The notes below the pieces were generated by a model. That model did no database searches. It was given only the letters and a program-made list of their open reading frames with translations, and was not told the DNA's origin. Both the position numbers and the translations under genes were made by a program. Positions 12,256 to 22,128 of a stretch of 64,000 nucleotides of DNA are shown here, one piece after another. Within the stretch, counting starts at the first letter, position 1, and every line of letters starts with the position of its first letter. Source of the DNA: Gordionus sp. m RMFG-2023 (Eukaryota; Nematomorpha; Gordioida; Chordodea; Parachordodidae); contig NC_088777.1 in the NCBI RefSeq assembly GCF_954871325.1, forward strand, positions 20,499,366 to 20,563,365, read 5' to 3'.

Positions 12256-14511
12256 ATGTCTCTTCCTAAAATGATTTTCAAGGTACAAATCCAAATGAAT
12301 ATAAGATTTATAAAAAGTACTCTTTTTACGGACCATTATCCACTGGGTTGTGAACTAAAAATTAACAACAGTATCTTCCCAAACCACACTAGACAGAACA
12401 GTCTCACCACTGTAAAATACATAGCTAGAAAAGACTTGGCACAACTAAATGACTTAGAGGTGAAAGAAGAGTTCGTCTCTAAATTAACATCATGGAGAAA
12501 CACAGTAAATGGCATGATAAACCCAAATCTGACCTGGAAGGACATTAAGCTGAATTTATTAGGTAGTATAACATCATGCTTAAGACCACGCACCAAGCGC
12601 AGAGAGTGGCTCACCCCTTCAACAATACAAATAATTAAGAATCTTACAACAAATATATCCCACCATCAATTCGCAAGACATCATAGGAGGTACATTACTC
12701 ACCGCATAAGGGCTGACAAAAGACTTTTTATTGCTAACTTATCGAATTCTATCCAATTCAATTTTGATAATAATAATATTTATAAGGCCTTCCAATCTCT
12801 TAAACTACTCACCACCTTTAAAACCAATCCTTTACCAAGACTACAATTAAATAACAACAAGATTATAACTGACCCTAAGGAACAATTAGACTTATGGATA
12901 GACCACTACATGAACCTCTACAGAACGAGATGGCCTAGACCTAGATGTGACTACCCCTTCCAATCACCCAGTCAGAATCTGAACAAGTCCGATATAGTCG
13001 GTGCCATCAAACGCCTAAAAATGCATAAAGCTGCTGGAGCTGATGGAATTTTTGCAGAACTCTGGAAGATAGAGGTAGACCTAAGTGCCAGCTTACTACT
13101 TCCCCTCTTTAGGGAGATTTGGAATACGGGCAAGTTTCCTGACGAATGGATGACATCAATTATACTAAACTTCCCTTAAAAATAAGTCCCCAAACTGCCT
13201 TAAAGATTACAGAGGTATTACACTGATTCCAGTCACACTAAAAATGTTCACATACATCATATCAGTCAGGATTAAACCAATCATTAACAGGTTCCTTTCT
13301 AACGCTATCACATCATACAGGAAGGGCAGAAATACTAAGGAGTTGACTATGGCACTTAAGGTCATTCTGGAAAAGGCCAGAATGCATAAATCCCCCATCT
13401 TTGCCCTAATGATTGATTTAAGTCAAGCCTTTGACTCCATAATTCAGAATAAGATATGGCCCTTGCTGGAAAACATTGGAATAGATAAGCATCTGATAGC
13501 GCTAATTAAGATAATTTACGACAATCATAGCGTAGTTCCTCAGCATCTAAATATGAAGTCGCAACCTTTTAAAGCAAATAGGGGCCTCAAACAAGGATGC
13601 ATCCTTTCACCGATTATTTTTAATGTAATAATGAATGATATCCTAAATAAATCCCTTAAACAGGAATATGCACTCAACACATATTACAGTGATCAACAAC
13701 ACCTCAATGATATACACAACTCTTTAAACTTTCTATGTTATACCGACGACGTATGTATTCTAGCCAACTCAGAATACAAATTAACAAATATCATTATTTG
13801 TCAACAACTGTGATGGATATGGTTTAAGAGTTAACTACACAAAAACCAAACTGATCACCTCAAATACCGATGCGAGTCACTTAAACCCTTTTAACTTTGA
13901 GGGTAATACGATAGATATAGTGTCAGATTTTAAATACCTAGGAACCAGGATAACATCATTAGGCCTCACTTTTTTAGATACGAAATCGAGAACGAGTAAT
14001 GCTAGACTCCGCTATCATCAACTGTCGAAATTATGGTCATCCAACCAAATATCAACTAATTTAAAAATAAGACTCTTCAAGTCCCTAATTGTACCCATTT
14101 TTACCTACGGCCTGGAGACTTGGCAGGACTCAAAAAGTAACATCAACACAATTCAGACATTTATAAACAAATGCCTTAGAATAATCACCAAAACGTATTA
14201 CCCATACAACACATCAAATACAACGCTCTGGAATAGATGCGACATCCTACCAATTAATCGTCTCATACCCTTTGAGGAGACTAGAATTACTAGGCCATAG
14301 CTTAAGACACTCGCAGGAAAATATGATATTCTCGTCCTTGAAATGGTGCCCTGACGGTAGGAAGAAAACTCCTAAATACTATTGATTGGCGAAATGTTTG
14401 AAAGATATGGACCTGATTAACCTCTCGTTTGCAGATTTCATGGCGCTCAGCAAAAACAAGAAACACCTAAAGGAACATTTACAATACATGTTAAAATATG
14501 GCCTAAATTAA
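12256..14511 (+). pseudogene. LINE ORF2 copy 1, 5'-truncated
   Basis: This is the same family as the minus-strand LINE at 36976-43735. It opens in the last endonuclease motif (TLFTDHYPLGCEL) and runs through a linker, then LKDYRG-equivalent sequence, SYRKGRNTKELTMALKV, ALMIDLSQAFDSI, GLKQGCILSPIIFNVIMND and FLCYTDDV. The catalytic box here is YTDD where the other copy has YADD. The frame is broken by frameshifts near 13175, 13800 and 14280 and by a stop near 14380. The C-terminus LQYMLKYGLN is shared with the other copy. It is a dead, 5'-truncated insertion. Confidence 0.85.
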
Positions 14512-14918
14512 TATTGAAACCGTTCTTCTCCTTTACGTTCTTGCAATAAATGGAATAAGTATATTTGATAATGATAATAACCTGAACAACAACAACATAA
14601 CTTAACTTCCTTTTATGAACCCACGACCTTCTTTTCTGGACACATGATATCGGCGACGATAACGATAACAATTACGAAACTATTAGTTGTATAATGGACA
14701 ATGAGAAGATAGAACTGGTTATAATAATAACGCAATAACTCGGACGAACCCAAATATCATTGGCACAGCACATACAAGATCTACAGGACATACGATATTT
14801 GGCACACCGAACAACAAACAAGGAAGAGACTCTTCATGCAAACTTAACATAAACTCTCAATACTTACCAAGATATAAGGGTTATTATTTTTTGTTGCCTC
14901 ACTAAATACCACTTAAGG

Positions 14919-15173
14919 ATGCAGGTACATTTTTTATATGACATTATTTTTTTTTTCCTTAACGCTATTCTGCCGGTAACGGAACTAATACATCACCATT
15001 ATTGTACTTCTTCCTTCTTCACTTTGCTAACTGGCTACATAGTGGTACCGTCCACTATAATAAAACGGGTAGACATCATGTATGGGATCTATATACTAGT
15101 GAAAAAACATGATGCACACTTCAACTCCTGGTGGGTGATGAAATTGCACTTCGTGCAATTTCTGGCGTGGTAA
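14919..15173 (+). other. Small ORF in LINE 3' region, seen in both copies
   Basis: An 84-codon open frame ending KLHFVQFLAW lies in the 3' region of this LINE. The second LINE copy (36989-37243, -) has an 84-codon frame in the same place, sharing ILPVTELI, YIVVPSTIIKRV and NSWWVMKLHFVQFLAW. It may be chance plus constraint from the RNA hairpin that it overlaps. No function is known to me. Confidence 0.3.
15140..15162 (+). other. LINE 3'-terminal RNA hairpin
   Basis: A perfect stem (GAAATTGCAC with GTGCAATTTC, loop TTC) lies just before the ATGA tail. It recurs in the other LINE copy at 37001-37023. A 3' stem-loop plus a short tandem tail is the usual recognition end for several LINE clades; the role here is inferred. 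Confidence 0.6.
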
Positions 15174-15186
15174 TGAATGAATGAAG

Positions 15187-16482
15187 TAAGTAGATAAATA
15201 GTTTATAATCCCTTATAATATATAATTATTTATTAAATATTAGGTAAAATGCCACTGTAACAGACATATTTAACAGTTATATAATATATTACAGTTAATA
15301 ATTTTAAAATTTTAATAATAAATGCTTTTGATAATAAATATAAGTAACAATTTCCATTTAATTATTTAACTCCATCTATTTATTTCTTATATATTATTAA
15401 AATTAAACTTCTTATTATTCATCCCACAATGGATGTAATAAATTAGATATCTTTTCTTCTCTTTTTTTACGTTTTTTTAGAAATATTTTTTTCTTCTTTG
15501 AAAAACAGTTTTGAGTTAAATTTTTAATACTAATATATTTTTGATATTATTACAATCTATTATTATTTTAAGATATAATATACCAACTAGAGGTGGTGCG
15601 ACAATAATATATAAAATCTTAATTACTTTCATCATATCACTCTGGTTCTTATTTTTTAGTTACAAAATATGGCATCCTTGCCATGTAAATAACTCAAAAT
15701 TTCAATATATTTGTATAATTTCTTCTAAAGATTTACTGTTTTTGTTTTATCAATTTATCTAACATAATAAACTCAGATATGGGTTACCATCGTGAGTGTC
15801 ATGGCTATGACTGCAAATTAATCAGCATCTATTATTTGTGTGACTATGTAATTTAAGATTATTACTATAGCTGCTGAGAGCATATGATTGCATATTTTAG
15901 ATAAGCAATAATGGTCAACTGTTTAGTCGTTTATATATCATAATGGAAGATAATCTTTTAGAAATTTAATATCTCACAAAAATTTTCTCTATTACTTATC
16001 TAGCTTCTATCATGTCATCTAAGAGGAAGCTCTAGCCACCATATAGTTTTATGATTTGGATTGATAGTTTATATTTTCTTCTTCAAGAATTATTGATTTG
16101 GTTAGGCCTATAAATTTTTCCTTATTAGTCTATTTTATAAAACATTGTCTAAAATGGTAACAGAGAGTTATATTAGTTTCATGACCTTTTGTCAATGTAA
16201 CTTACTAGAATTATATAGCCTTATGTGGTTTTTAAAAACCATTATCAATTGAGGCAGTATGAATTAATTAATCTTTTTTACCACTTGTAATTCTTTAGGC
16301 AAATTTTTTTATATCAGCAATCGTAAATATTTTATACTGAAATAAATAGATTTTGTATTATAAAATATTATTTTTAGAAATGTCTTGTGTTTTAATTATT
16401 TATATGCTAGTTTATTTTGTATGCAAAATATTATAAATGACAAAATTGTCTAATGTTACGATATTTTAAAAAATGTATAATA
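15187..16482. other. AT-rich filler inside hAT B
   Basis: No coding region, inverted termini or recognisable repeat was found between the LINE tail and the Helitron-like 5' end. It is probably original hAT B interior or decayed insertions. Confidence 0.4.
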
Positions 16483-16530
16483 TCTATATATATAATCACC
16501 ATAATAAAGAAATGAACGTTTTCGTATATC

Positions 16531-16665
16531 CTTAATGTTAATTTTTATTTTTCTTATCAACTTTCCTATCCTTAATTTTAATTTTTATTTTTCTTATCAA
16601 CTTTCCTATCTTCTTAATGTTAATTTTTATTTTCCTATCAACTTTCCTATCTTCTTAAATGTTAA
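16531..16665 (+). repeat. 40-bp tandem repeat, three and a bit copies
   Basis: The unit cttaatgttaatttttattt plus a 20-bp second half (ttcttatcaactttcctatc) repeats at 16531, 16571 and 16611, followed by a partial fourth copy. It lies near the 5' end of the Helitron-like element. Confidence 0.8.
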
Positions 16666-16725
16666 ATAAATCGATGGAGACTATATCTCTCTAATGTTAA
16701 ATTTTAAGAAAATTTTTTTGTATAT

Positions 16726-16792
16726 AACGGGATCGAACCCATGACTTAACGATTTAAAGGCAAACGTTCTTCCCACTCAGCCACCTTCTATA
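16726..16792 (-). repeat. tRNA-like pol III segment, minus strand
   Basis: The reverse complement shows an A-box-like TGGCTGAGTGGG and a B box GGTTCGATCCC, spaced as in a tRNA with GAAGGTGGCTGAG at the start. The cloverleaf arms pair poorly, so it is more likely tRNA-derived repeat DNA than a working tRNA gene. Confidence 0.45.
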
Positions 16793-16967
16793 TTAAATTT
16801 TGTAATATAATCTTTCTTATATATGTTATTGTTATATGATTTTATTTTTATTGGCTTATTAATCTTTATTTTTATTGGCTTATTAAGATCTTATTTTATT
16901 GGTTTATAGTTATTTATATTATTTCATTTTAAAATCAACCATTTTTTGTTTTAATTAAAAAAATCGT

Positions 16968-17053
16968 AACGAAATGATTACAACAGGACAGAATAGTACA
17001 TCTGCCAAAGACCCCAAAATATAGGAGACAGTAATTAAAAAGATGTTTAATTT
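16968..17053 (+). repeat. Direct repeat copy 1 in Helitron
   Basis: About 85 bp starting AACGAAATGATTACAACAGG is repeated with few changes at 18060-18143. The interval between the copies holds the nested MITE and the foldback. Confidence 0.75.
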
Positions 17054-17118
17054 TTATAGATATTATTACAGAATAAATCACCACCAGGCTGGCACAAGAT
17101 TTAAATCATGTTTGAGCT

Positions 17119-17567
17119 CAGCGTCTACATGAGCGGGAGGAGTAGGAACAGTTCGCATCCTATTTTTATGAGGGAGGGGGGGGGGGGTAGGCTGCTTTAA
17201 TGGGGGTAAGGGGTAGGCTGCTTTAATAGTGGTAAAATAAATTTTTTGGGGGGTTATCTATTAAATTTCCAAATAAAACTTTCTGCTATCATTTCAGCAA
17301 GCTCATAATGCCATAATAATTAATTCATTGTAAATAATGGAGGTTTTAATTGAATTTATTATCTAAAAAATAAATTATTTATATTCACAAAATATAGATA
17401 GTTGGTAGTAGAGATAGATTAATTTAAGTTATTATAAATTCTCTGAAAAGAGTATCAATAAATTTAAAATTTTAAAATAATAATAAGGGGCCAAATTTTT
17501 TTAGGGGGGTAGGCAAAGGTTTTCGAAGGGGTTTGCATCCATGGAAAATATTGTCATGTAGACGCTG
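17119..17567. mobile_element. hAT-type MITE, TSD TTTGAGCT
   Basis: Ends CAGCGTCTACATGA and its exact inverse TCATGTAGACGCTG are flanked by the exact duplication TTTGAGCT (17111-17118, 17568-17575). It is 449 bp and noncoding, with a run of 14 G after GAGGGA and two further copies of a GTAGGCTGCTTTAAT motif. Confidence 0.85.
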
Positions 17568-17598
17568 TTTGAGCTTACCTCTGGTTATCAGAAAACAG

Positions 17599-18009
17599 AG
17601 TTGTACAAAAGATCTTCTTTGAAGATTTTTGAGCGAGATCTAGCTCAAAAATTTGAGCAAGATCTTTGAAGATCGTAAAATTTGAAGATCTTTTATTTTT
17701 TAAAAATTTTGTGTGACGACTTCAAAGATCTTCATGATATTTATTTTTTTACCCCTTTATTAAAAGCCCAGATGTTTTTCAATTTTCATCAAGGCAGGAG
17801 GAGAGGTATAAAACATAAAAGAAATATTATATTAATAAAATTGAAAAACATCTGGGCTTTTAATAAAGGGGTAAAAAAATAAATATTATGAAGATCTTTG
17901 AAGATCGTTGATCGCAGCGATCTTCAAAGATCTACAAAATTTTAAAAAAATAAAAGATCTTCAAATTTTGATCTTTGAAGATCTTTTTATTTTGAGCAAA
18001 TGTACAACT
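17599..18009. repeat. Long foldback / hairpin repeat
   Basis: Two near-identical arms of roughly 170-190 bp face each other around a short centre. They begin AGTTGTACA at 17599 and end TGTACAACT at 18009, and both arms contain GAAGATCTTTGA-type units and the block TTAAAAGCCCAGATGTTTTT. Transcribed RNA would form a long hairpin. No duplication of target DNA was found, so it may be a MITE or an inverted duplication. Confidence 0.75.
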
Positions 18010-18059
18010 AAGTCTCAACTGACCCATACTCAATCTGCATTTCACATGTTGATATTAAT

Positions 18060-18143
18060 AACGAAATGATTACAACAGGACATAATAGCATATCTGCCAA
18101 AGGCCCCAGCATATAAGAGACAGTAATTAAACAGATGTTTAAT
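18060..18143 (+). repeat. Direct repeat copy 2 in Helitron
   Basis: Partner of 16968-17053, starting AACGAAATGATTACAACAGG. It lies just downstream of the foldback. Confidence 0.75.
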
Positions 18144-18517
18144 TATTTTCTTTTTTAACTAAGCAAACTTTATTTATTTATTTGAGATTCTTAAGATACA
18201 GAATATTTAAAAATGTAGGTAGATATTGTTAAATTGGTATTGTATGTCATTTCCAGAGTTCAAATATTGTTTGAGAATACTGGCATATTTTTAGGTGGTA
18301 ATATGAGATAAATGTTTATTTTTCAATTGGCTAAATATAATTTAAATTTATTTGTTAAATCTAATTTATAATAAGTACTTAGGATTAGTTAGGAAGGTTA
18401 ATTTTCTGGCATGGGAAGATATTGATAAATAGGTATTTTAAACTATTTGCAAAGTTCCCATATTGTGGTTGAGATAAAAAAAAATTTTACTTTCATAAAA
18501 TCTTTATGTAAGGAGTT

Positions 18518-18990
18518 AATGTTTTACAGCGACATGCCTTTGATCAGGTTATCCTGGCTATTGCCGATACCTCAATTACTACCAGATTTTACTATATAGA
18601 TGCTCCTGGTGGATCAGGTAAGACGACATATCTTTATAATACTCTACTACACTATCTTAGAGGACAACAAAAAAATGTCTTACCCTTTGCTACCACAGGA
18701 ATATCCTCCATACTTCTAACCTATGTAGATTGTCCTGGGTTCAATTGCAACTATTTTAATTTTCCATCTTCTGACCCTATCACTCAATCTAATTTATATG
18801 ACCCAATAATAGAAGCAGATGTCGCAATGGTAATGTTAGCCAATCTAAATGTTTTACAGCAACATGCGTTTGATCAGGTTATCCAGGCTATTAATGATAC
18901 CTCAATTACTACCAGCTATTTTTATATAGATAATGGAAAAAAGAAATACTTTCAATCTCCTTATTTAATGGAATTTACTTCCAAATTTTA
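18518..18990 (+). pseudogene. Helitron Pif1-like helicase fragment
   Basis: The frame reads LQRHAFDQVILAIADTSITT, then YYIDAPGGSGKTTYLYNTLL (Walker A) and VLPFATTGISSILL, the N-terminal signature of the Pif1-like helicase domain in Helitron RepHel proteins. The opening 75-90 bp recur at 18848 (LQQHAFDQVIQAINDTSITT), so the fragment is internally duplicated. Rep and most of the helicase are missing. It sits about 100 bp from the Helitron 3' end, as expected for the end of RepHel only after large deletions. Confidence 0.75.
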
Positions 18991-19049
18991 GAAAATTCAC
19001 TGAATGTTCTCAAAAAAATTTTCCTGTGATAGTTCATGATTTTTTTATT

Positions 19050-19078
19050 CCCGTCATTCTTGATGGGTTATCAACTAG
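19050..19078 (+). other. Helitron 3' end: hairpin and CTAG
   Basis: CCCGTCATTCTTGATGGG forms the stem-loop, followed by TTATCAA and CTAG, with T after the cut. It matches the terminus at 34283-34311. Confidence 0.7.
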
Positions 19079-19173
19079 TATTAATATAAAACCCGTGCAA
19101 AAGTGGGCCAAAGGCTCGCAAATTGGCTGAGCCCCCTGAGATTGTAAAGGCTAGCGACGCCCCTGTTGCGATA

Positions 19174-20005
19174 TATACCTATCAGGTGCTTGTCATTAAT
19201 ACCTGCCATCGATAGAATTTTAAAATTTTATAAACTTAAAAAAACTTCTTAAATTTAGATTTTAAAAGCTGTCCTAAAATTTTGAAAATTTTTTTCGAGT
19301 ATGAAATGGCAAAAGCATATTTGGGATTCGTTTCACATGTAGGAAATCTACTTCATGCAGTTAATATTCAGTTGCAATCAGAATATTCTTTATTAAAAAA
19401 AATTCACAAAATCATGCTACAGCTCTGTTCATCTTTACAGTTAAAAATTGATAATAAATTTTATGGCGCTATTGCTAAAAATATTATATTGAAATGTTCA
19501 AATAACACTATAATTAATACATATTTAAATGAAGCAGATATTTTTATTAAGACAATTTTAGAATATTTACAATCAAAATTTGATTTTAATAACTCTATTT
19601 ACAAATGTATAAATATTATGACCTTGGAACAGAAACCATCAATTGATGGTTTTTATAATTTAATAAATATATTAAAAATACCAAAAGACATTGATGTCTT
19701 ATTTGAGGAGATTGTAATTCTCTCTATATTTTATGATTCGCCAAAATAGTTAGATGGTCTAAGCAGAGGAGAAATGGGTAGAATTTTTTCGTAATAACGA
19801 TAAATCCCCATGCTTGGAAAAAATATGCGAGTATGTCTTCTCCTTACCTCATTCTAATGCCTCATCTGAGCGCATTTTTAGCCTGATGAGGACTGCCTGG
19901 ATAAAGGAGAGAAATCGGATTGCTTTAACAACATTAGAGGCCGAGCTAATAATATGTCATGCCAGGAATTTTATAAATATCTCAATAATGACGGTAAACA
20001 TTTAG
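19174..20005 (+). pseudogene. hAT A transposase, second part with hATC domain
   Basis: Continues hAT A after the B insertion: AKAYLGFVSHVGNLLHAVNI and a helical stretch up to about 19745, then a frame change into KICEYVFSLPHSNASSERIF, SLMRTAWIKERNRIALTTLE and AELIICHARNF. SNASSERIFS is the core of the hATC dimerisation domain. Interrupted by at least one stop and frameshift near 19750-19800. Together with the first part it is a nearly full-length but dead transposase. Confidence 0.75.
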
Positions 20006-20049
20006 TTCTATTATATAATCTCAAATAAAATATAATTATGTTTTAGCAA

Positions 20050-20880
20050 TGGCGCTATAAAATTTTATGTCAATTATTAACTGTAAAGATGAACACATCT
20101 TCAGCATAATTTTGTGAATCTTTATTAAGATTCTTCTGATTGCAACTACACACATTAACAGCATGTAGTAAATTTCCTACATGTGAAATCATTTAAATAT
20201 ACCTTTGCCATTCATTATTGGAAAAATTTTCAAAATGTTAGGACAGCTTTTATAATCTTTATTTAAAAAAATATTTTTTTAAAGGTTTATAAAATTTTAA
20301 AATTCTATTGATGGCGGGTATTAGGAACATATCGCAACCAACATTGTGCTGAGTCAATTCTGTAAATACACTCGGTTTTTACCAAATTCACTGAGGCATT
20401 ATCAGATCAGAAAGCTGACATGCAATTTATTGATAATCTCGAATCTGTTATATTTACCATTATATGGTTAGCTATGTCTTTGGATTTTTCACTATTTGAG
20501 GGGAAAAAATTTAATAATTATATTGAAACGACCTTAATTTTGTTGAAATAGCAGAGGATCAAGGGAGATATTTTTTTTAATTTCTCTTATTAGATGCATC
20601 TGTTAGAATTGCATATGTAGACCCATCTTTCAAATCGTCAAGAATTGACCTACTGGATTTAGGTCCTAAAATATTGATGATAGCCTTGTTCATTTTGTTC
20701 TACAAGTATAGTTTTCATTTATATTAGAGTCGTTAAATATTATGGGAAATAAGTTTTTCTGTGAATGTTGTACTACAAGATAAGTGATTACAATTGTCGC
20801 AACTGAAGTTGCATCTGTATTATTTCTTATTTTTGGAGTACCTTATTAAGTATTTAAACGTGATTCGTGATAATTAAGCG
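20050..20880 (-). pseudogene. Inverted partial second copy of hAT A transposase
   Basis: The reverse complement of 20340-20880 aligns by eye with 11035-11560 (for example GCATGTCAGCT, GATAATGCCTC and the DASN region), and that of 20050-20270 aligns with about 19255-19445. The stretch equivalent to about 11580-11750 is missing. The copy has no B insertion and preserves TTGCGATA once (20330-20337 as reverse complement). It records an inverted duplication or second insertion of A before B arrived. Confidence 0.75.
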
Positions 20881-21597
20881 CCTATCCCTATAAAGTTATA
20901 CACACACACTAGATTAAATAGTTTTTTAATTGTAAAATTAAAATCTTTTTTTTAAATAAAATTTTATCTTGTTTACATTCTTTTATATTTAAAAAAGATT
21001 GTTGGTTTTTTTTAAAATTAATATATTTTAATTAATATGTTATTTTATTTTGTAAAATAGTTACCGACTTTGTATTTATATAAACTAATTATAAAAAATA
21101 ATAGGCGGATAATTAAGTCAATTCAAAATCCCGGCCGAAGGCCTGCAAGGGTATTATTAAATAGCTTCATAAAAATAAGATGATTTATTGGTTTTTTTTA
21201 TAAAAATGAAATGTAATAATAAAGAAGCCGATTATTTCGACTTGACAATTCGCTCAAATTATTTTTTATATTATGCCGAAACAAGTCTAATTTGTAATTC
21301 AACATCTTAATGTCAATTTTTTATTTTATTTTACTGACAAATAAAATTACCATCAACTGTCTATGTCAGATAGTGTTGTTAGGATCAATTTGAGCCTATG
21401 GCGAACTCAATATTTTGGCCAGGAAAATATCTTCCAAGCCTCGAGATTTCGTTAATAAATGTCAAAAACTTTTGCACCAACTGTGGCCAAATCGTCAGGC
21501 ATAAAATCGAGCTCTTTAAGTAATACTGTCGGATTAAAAAGTTATAAAATAACTCCCTTAAATTTAAATTCTCGTGATTTTTAGAAATTTTTATATT

Positions 21598-21655
21598 TCT
21601 ACCGCAATTTTCATATTTCTCCCGCATAATACCAAATATCTCCCGCAATTTGAAA
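21598..21655 (+). repeat. Subterminal CCCGCAATTT repeats of hAT A, right
   Basis: Three copies, ctaccgcaattt, ctcccgcataat and ctcccgcaattt, lie just inside the right terminus, matching the left cluster at 10733-10860. Confidence 0.5.
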
Positions 21656-21872
21656 ATTTTGACCTGGCAACCCTGGTCATGAATATATAACTATTAGGGG
21701 TTGGCCAAAATTTTTATTTGAATATTTAATGAGTCAAAAAATAGATAAAAGCTAAGAGCAAAATTGATTTCGAAATCCAAAAATTCTGAATTCAAAATTC
21801 AGAATAATTTCAAAAAATGAAGGTAAAAAAATCATTAGTTGGGTTGAGGTAAATAAATAAATTTAAAAAAAC

Positions 21873-21944
21873 CTCCCCGGCCGGGAATTGAACCCGGGTC
21901 TCCCGCGTGACAGGCGGGGATACTTACCACTATACTACCGAGGA
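21873..21944 (-). tRNA. tRNA-Asp (GTC)
   Basis: The minus strand begins TCCTCGGTAGTATAGTGGTA and has the anticodon loop CCTGTCACG (anticodon GTC) and the T-arm GGTTCAATTCC. The 7-bp acceptor stem closes apart from a U-G pair, with discriminator G. It is 72 nt with no intron. A run of seven T follows within a few bases of the 3' end (pol III terminator). It closely matches the eukaryotic tRNA-Asp consensus and looks functional. It lies about 200 bp beyond the right end of hAT A. Confidence 0.95.
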
Positions 21945-22128
21945 ATTGTATTAATAGTTATTTTTTAATAATATATAATTATTTTAAAAAATTTTCATAA
22001 TAACATAAATTTCGAATATTCATAAAAACAAATTATAAATTCTTAAATTACAAAGCATATTTTACCTTTACTTTTGCACTTTAAAAAAAATTAAAAACAA
22101 TATTTATAATCATACTAATTATCGCCTA

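Larger units (their letters stand above)
12300..15186 (+). mobile_element. 5'-truncated LINE with 3' hairpin and ATGA tail
   Basis: The element spans the decayed ORF2, a 3' untranslated region of about 660 bp and a terminal hairpin followed by taatgaatgaatgaag. The 3' region matches the 3' end of the LINE in 36976-43735, including the block CCGGTAACGGAACTA. Its exact 5' end is not certain. Confidence 0.75.
16483..19078 (+). mobile_element. Helitron-like element inside hAT B
   Basis: It starts A|TCTATATATATAATC and ends with the stem-loop CCCGTCATTCTTGATGGG at 19050-19067, then TTATCAA and CTAG|T, the standard Helitron end (hairpin, CTRR, insertion between A and T). Inside are a 40-bp tandem array, a minus-strand tRNA-like segment, a nested hAT MITE, a foldback and a broken helicase fragment. 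The same 3' hairpin occurs at 34283-34300. The left boundary is less certain than the right. Confidence 0.6.
11760..19165. mobile_element. hAT element B inside A, TSD TTGCGATA
   Basis: Inverted ends CAGTGGCGTCGCTAG (left) and CAGGGGCGTCGCTAG (reverse complement of the right) bound a 7406-bp insertion. The exact duplication TTGCGATA is at 11752-11759 and 19166-19173. The inverted sister copy of A has this octamer only once (20330-20337, reverse complement), an empty-site control. No B transposase was recognised: the interior is a LINE, a Helitron-like element and AT-rich filler. B is therefore a non-autonomous copy swollen by later insertions. Confidence 0.85.
10709..21675. mobile_element. Outer hAT element A, TSD GTCATGAA
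   Basis: Termini CAGGGTTGCCATGT on the left and, as the reverse complement of the right, CAGGGTTGCCAGGT form the inverted repeats. The exact 8-bp duplication GTCATGAA lies at 10701-10708 and 21676-21683. The span is about 11 kb because it contains hAT B (11760-19165). Without B it is about 3.55 kb and consists of one decayed transposase in + orientation followed by a partial inverted copy of the same element. Confidence 0.85.

Noticed and set aside
21385-21648. 87-codon minus-strand frame at the right end of hAT A
   Set aside because: It runs through subterminal CCCGCAATTT repeats and shows no known domain; at most a decayed transposase edge.
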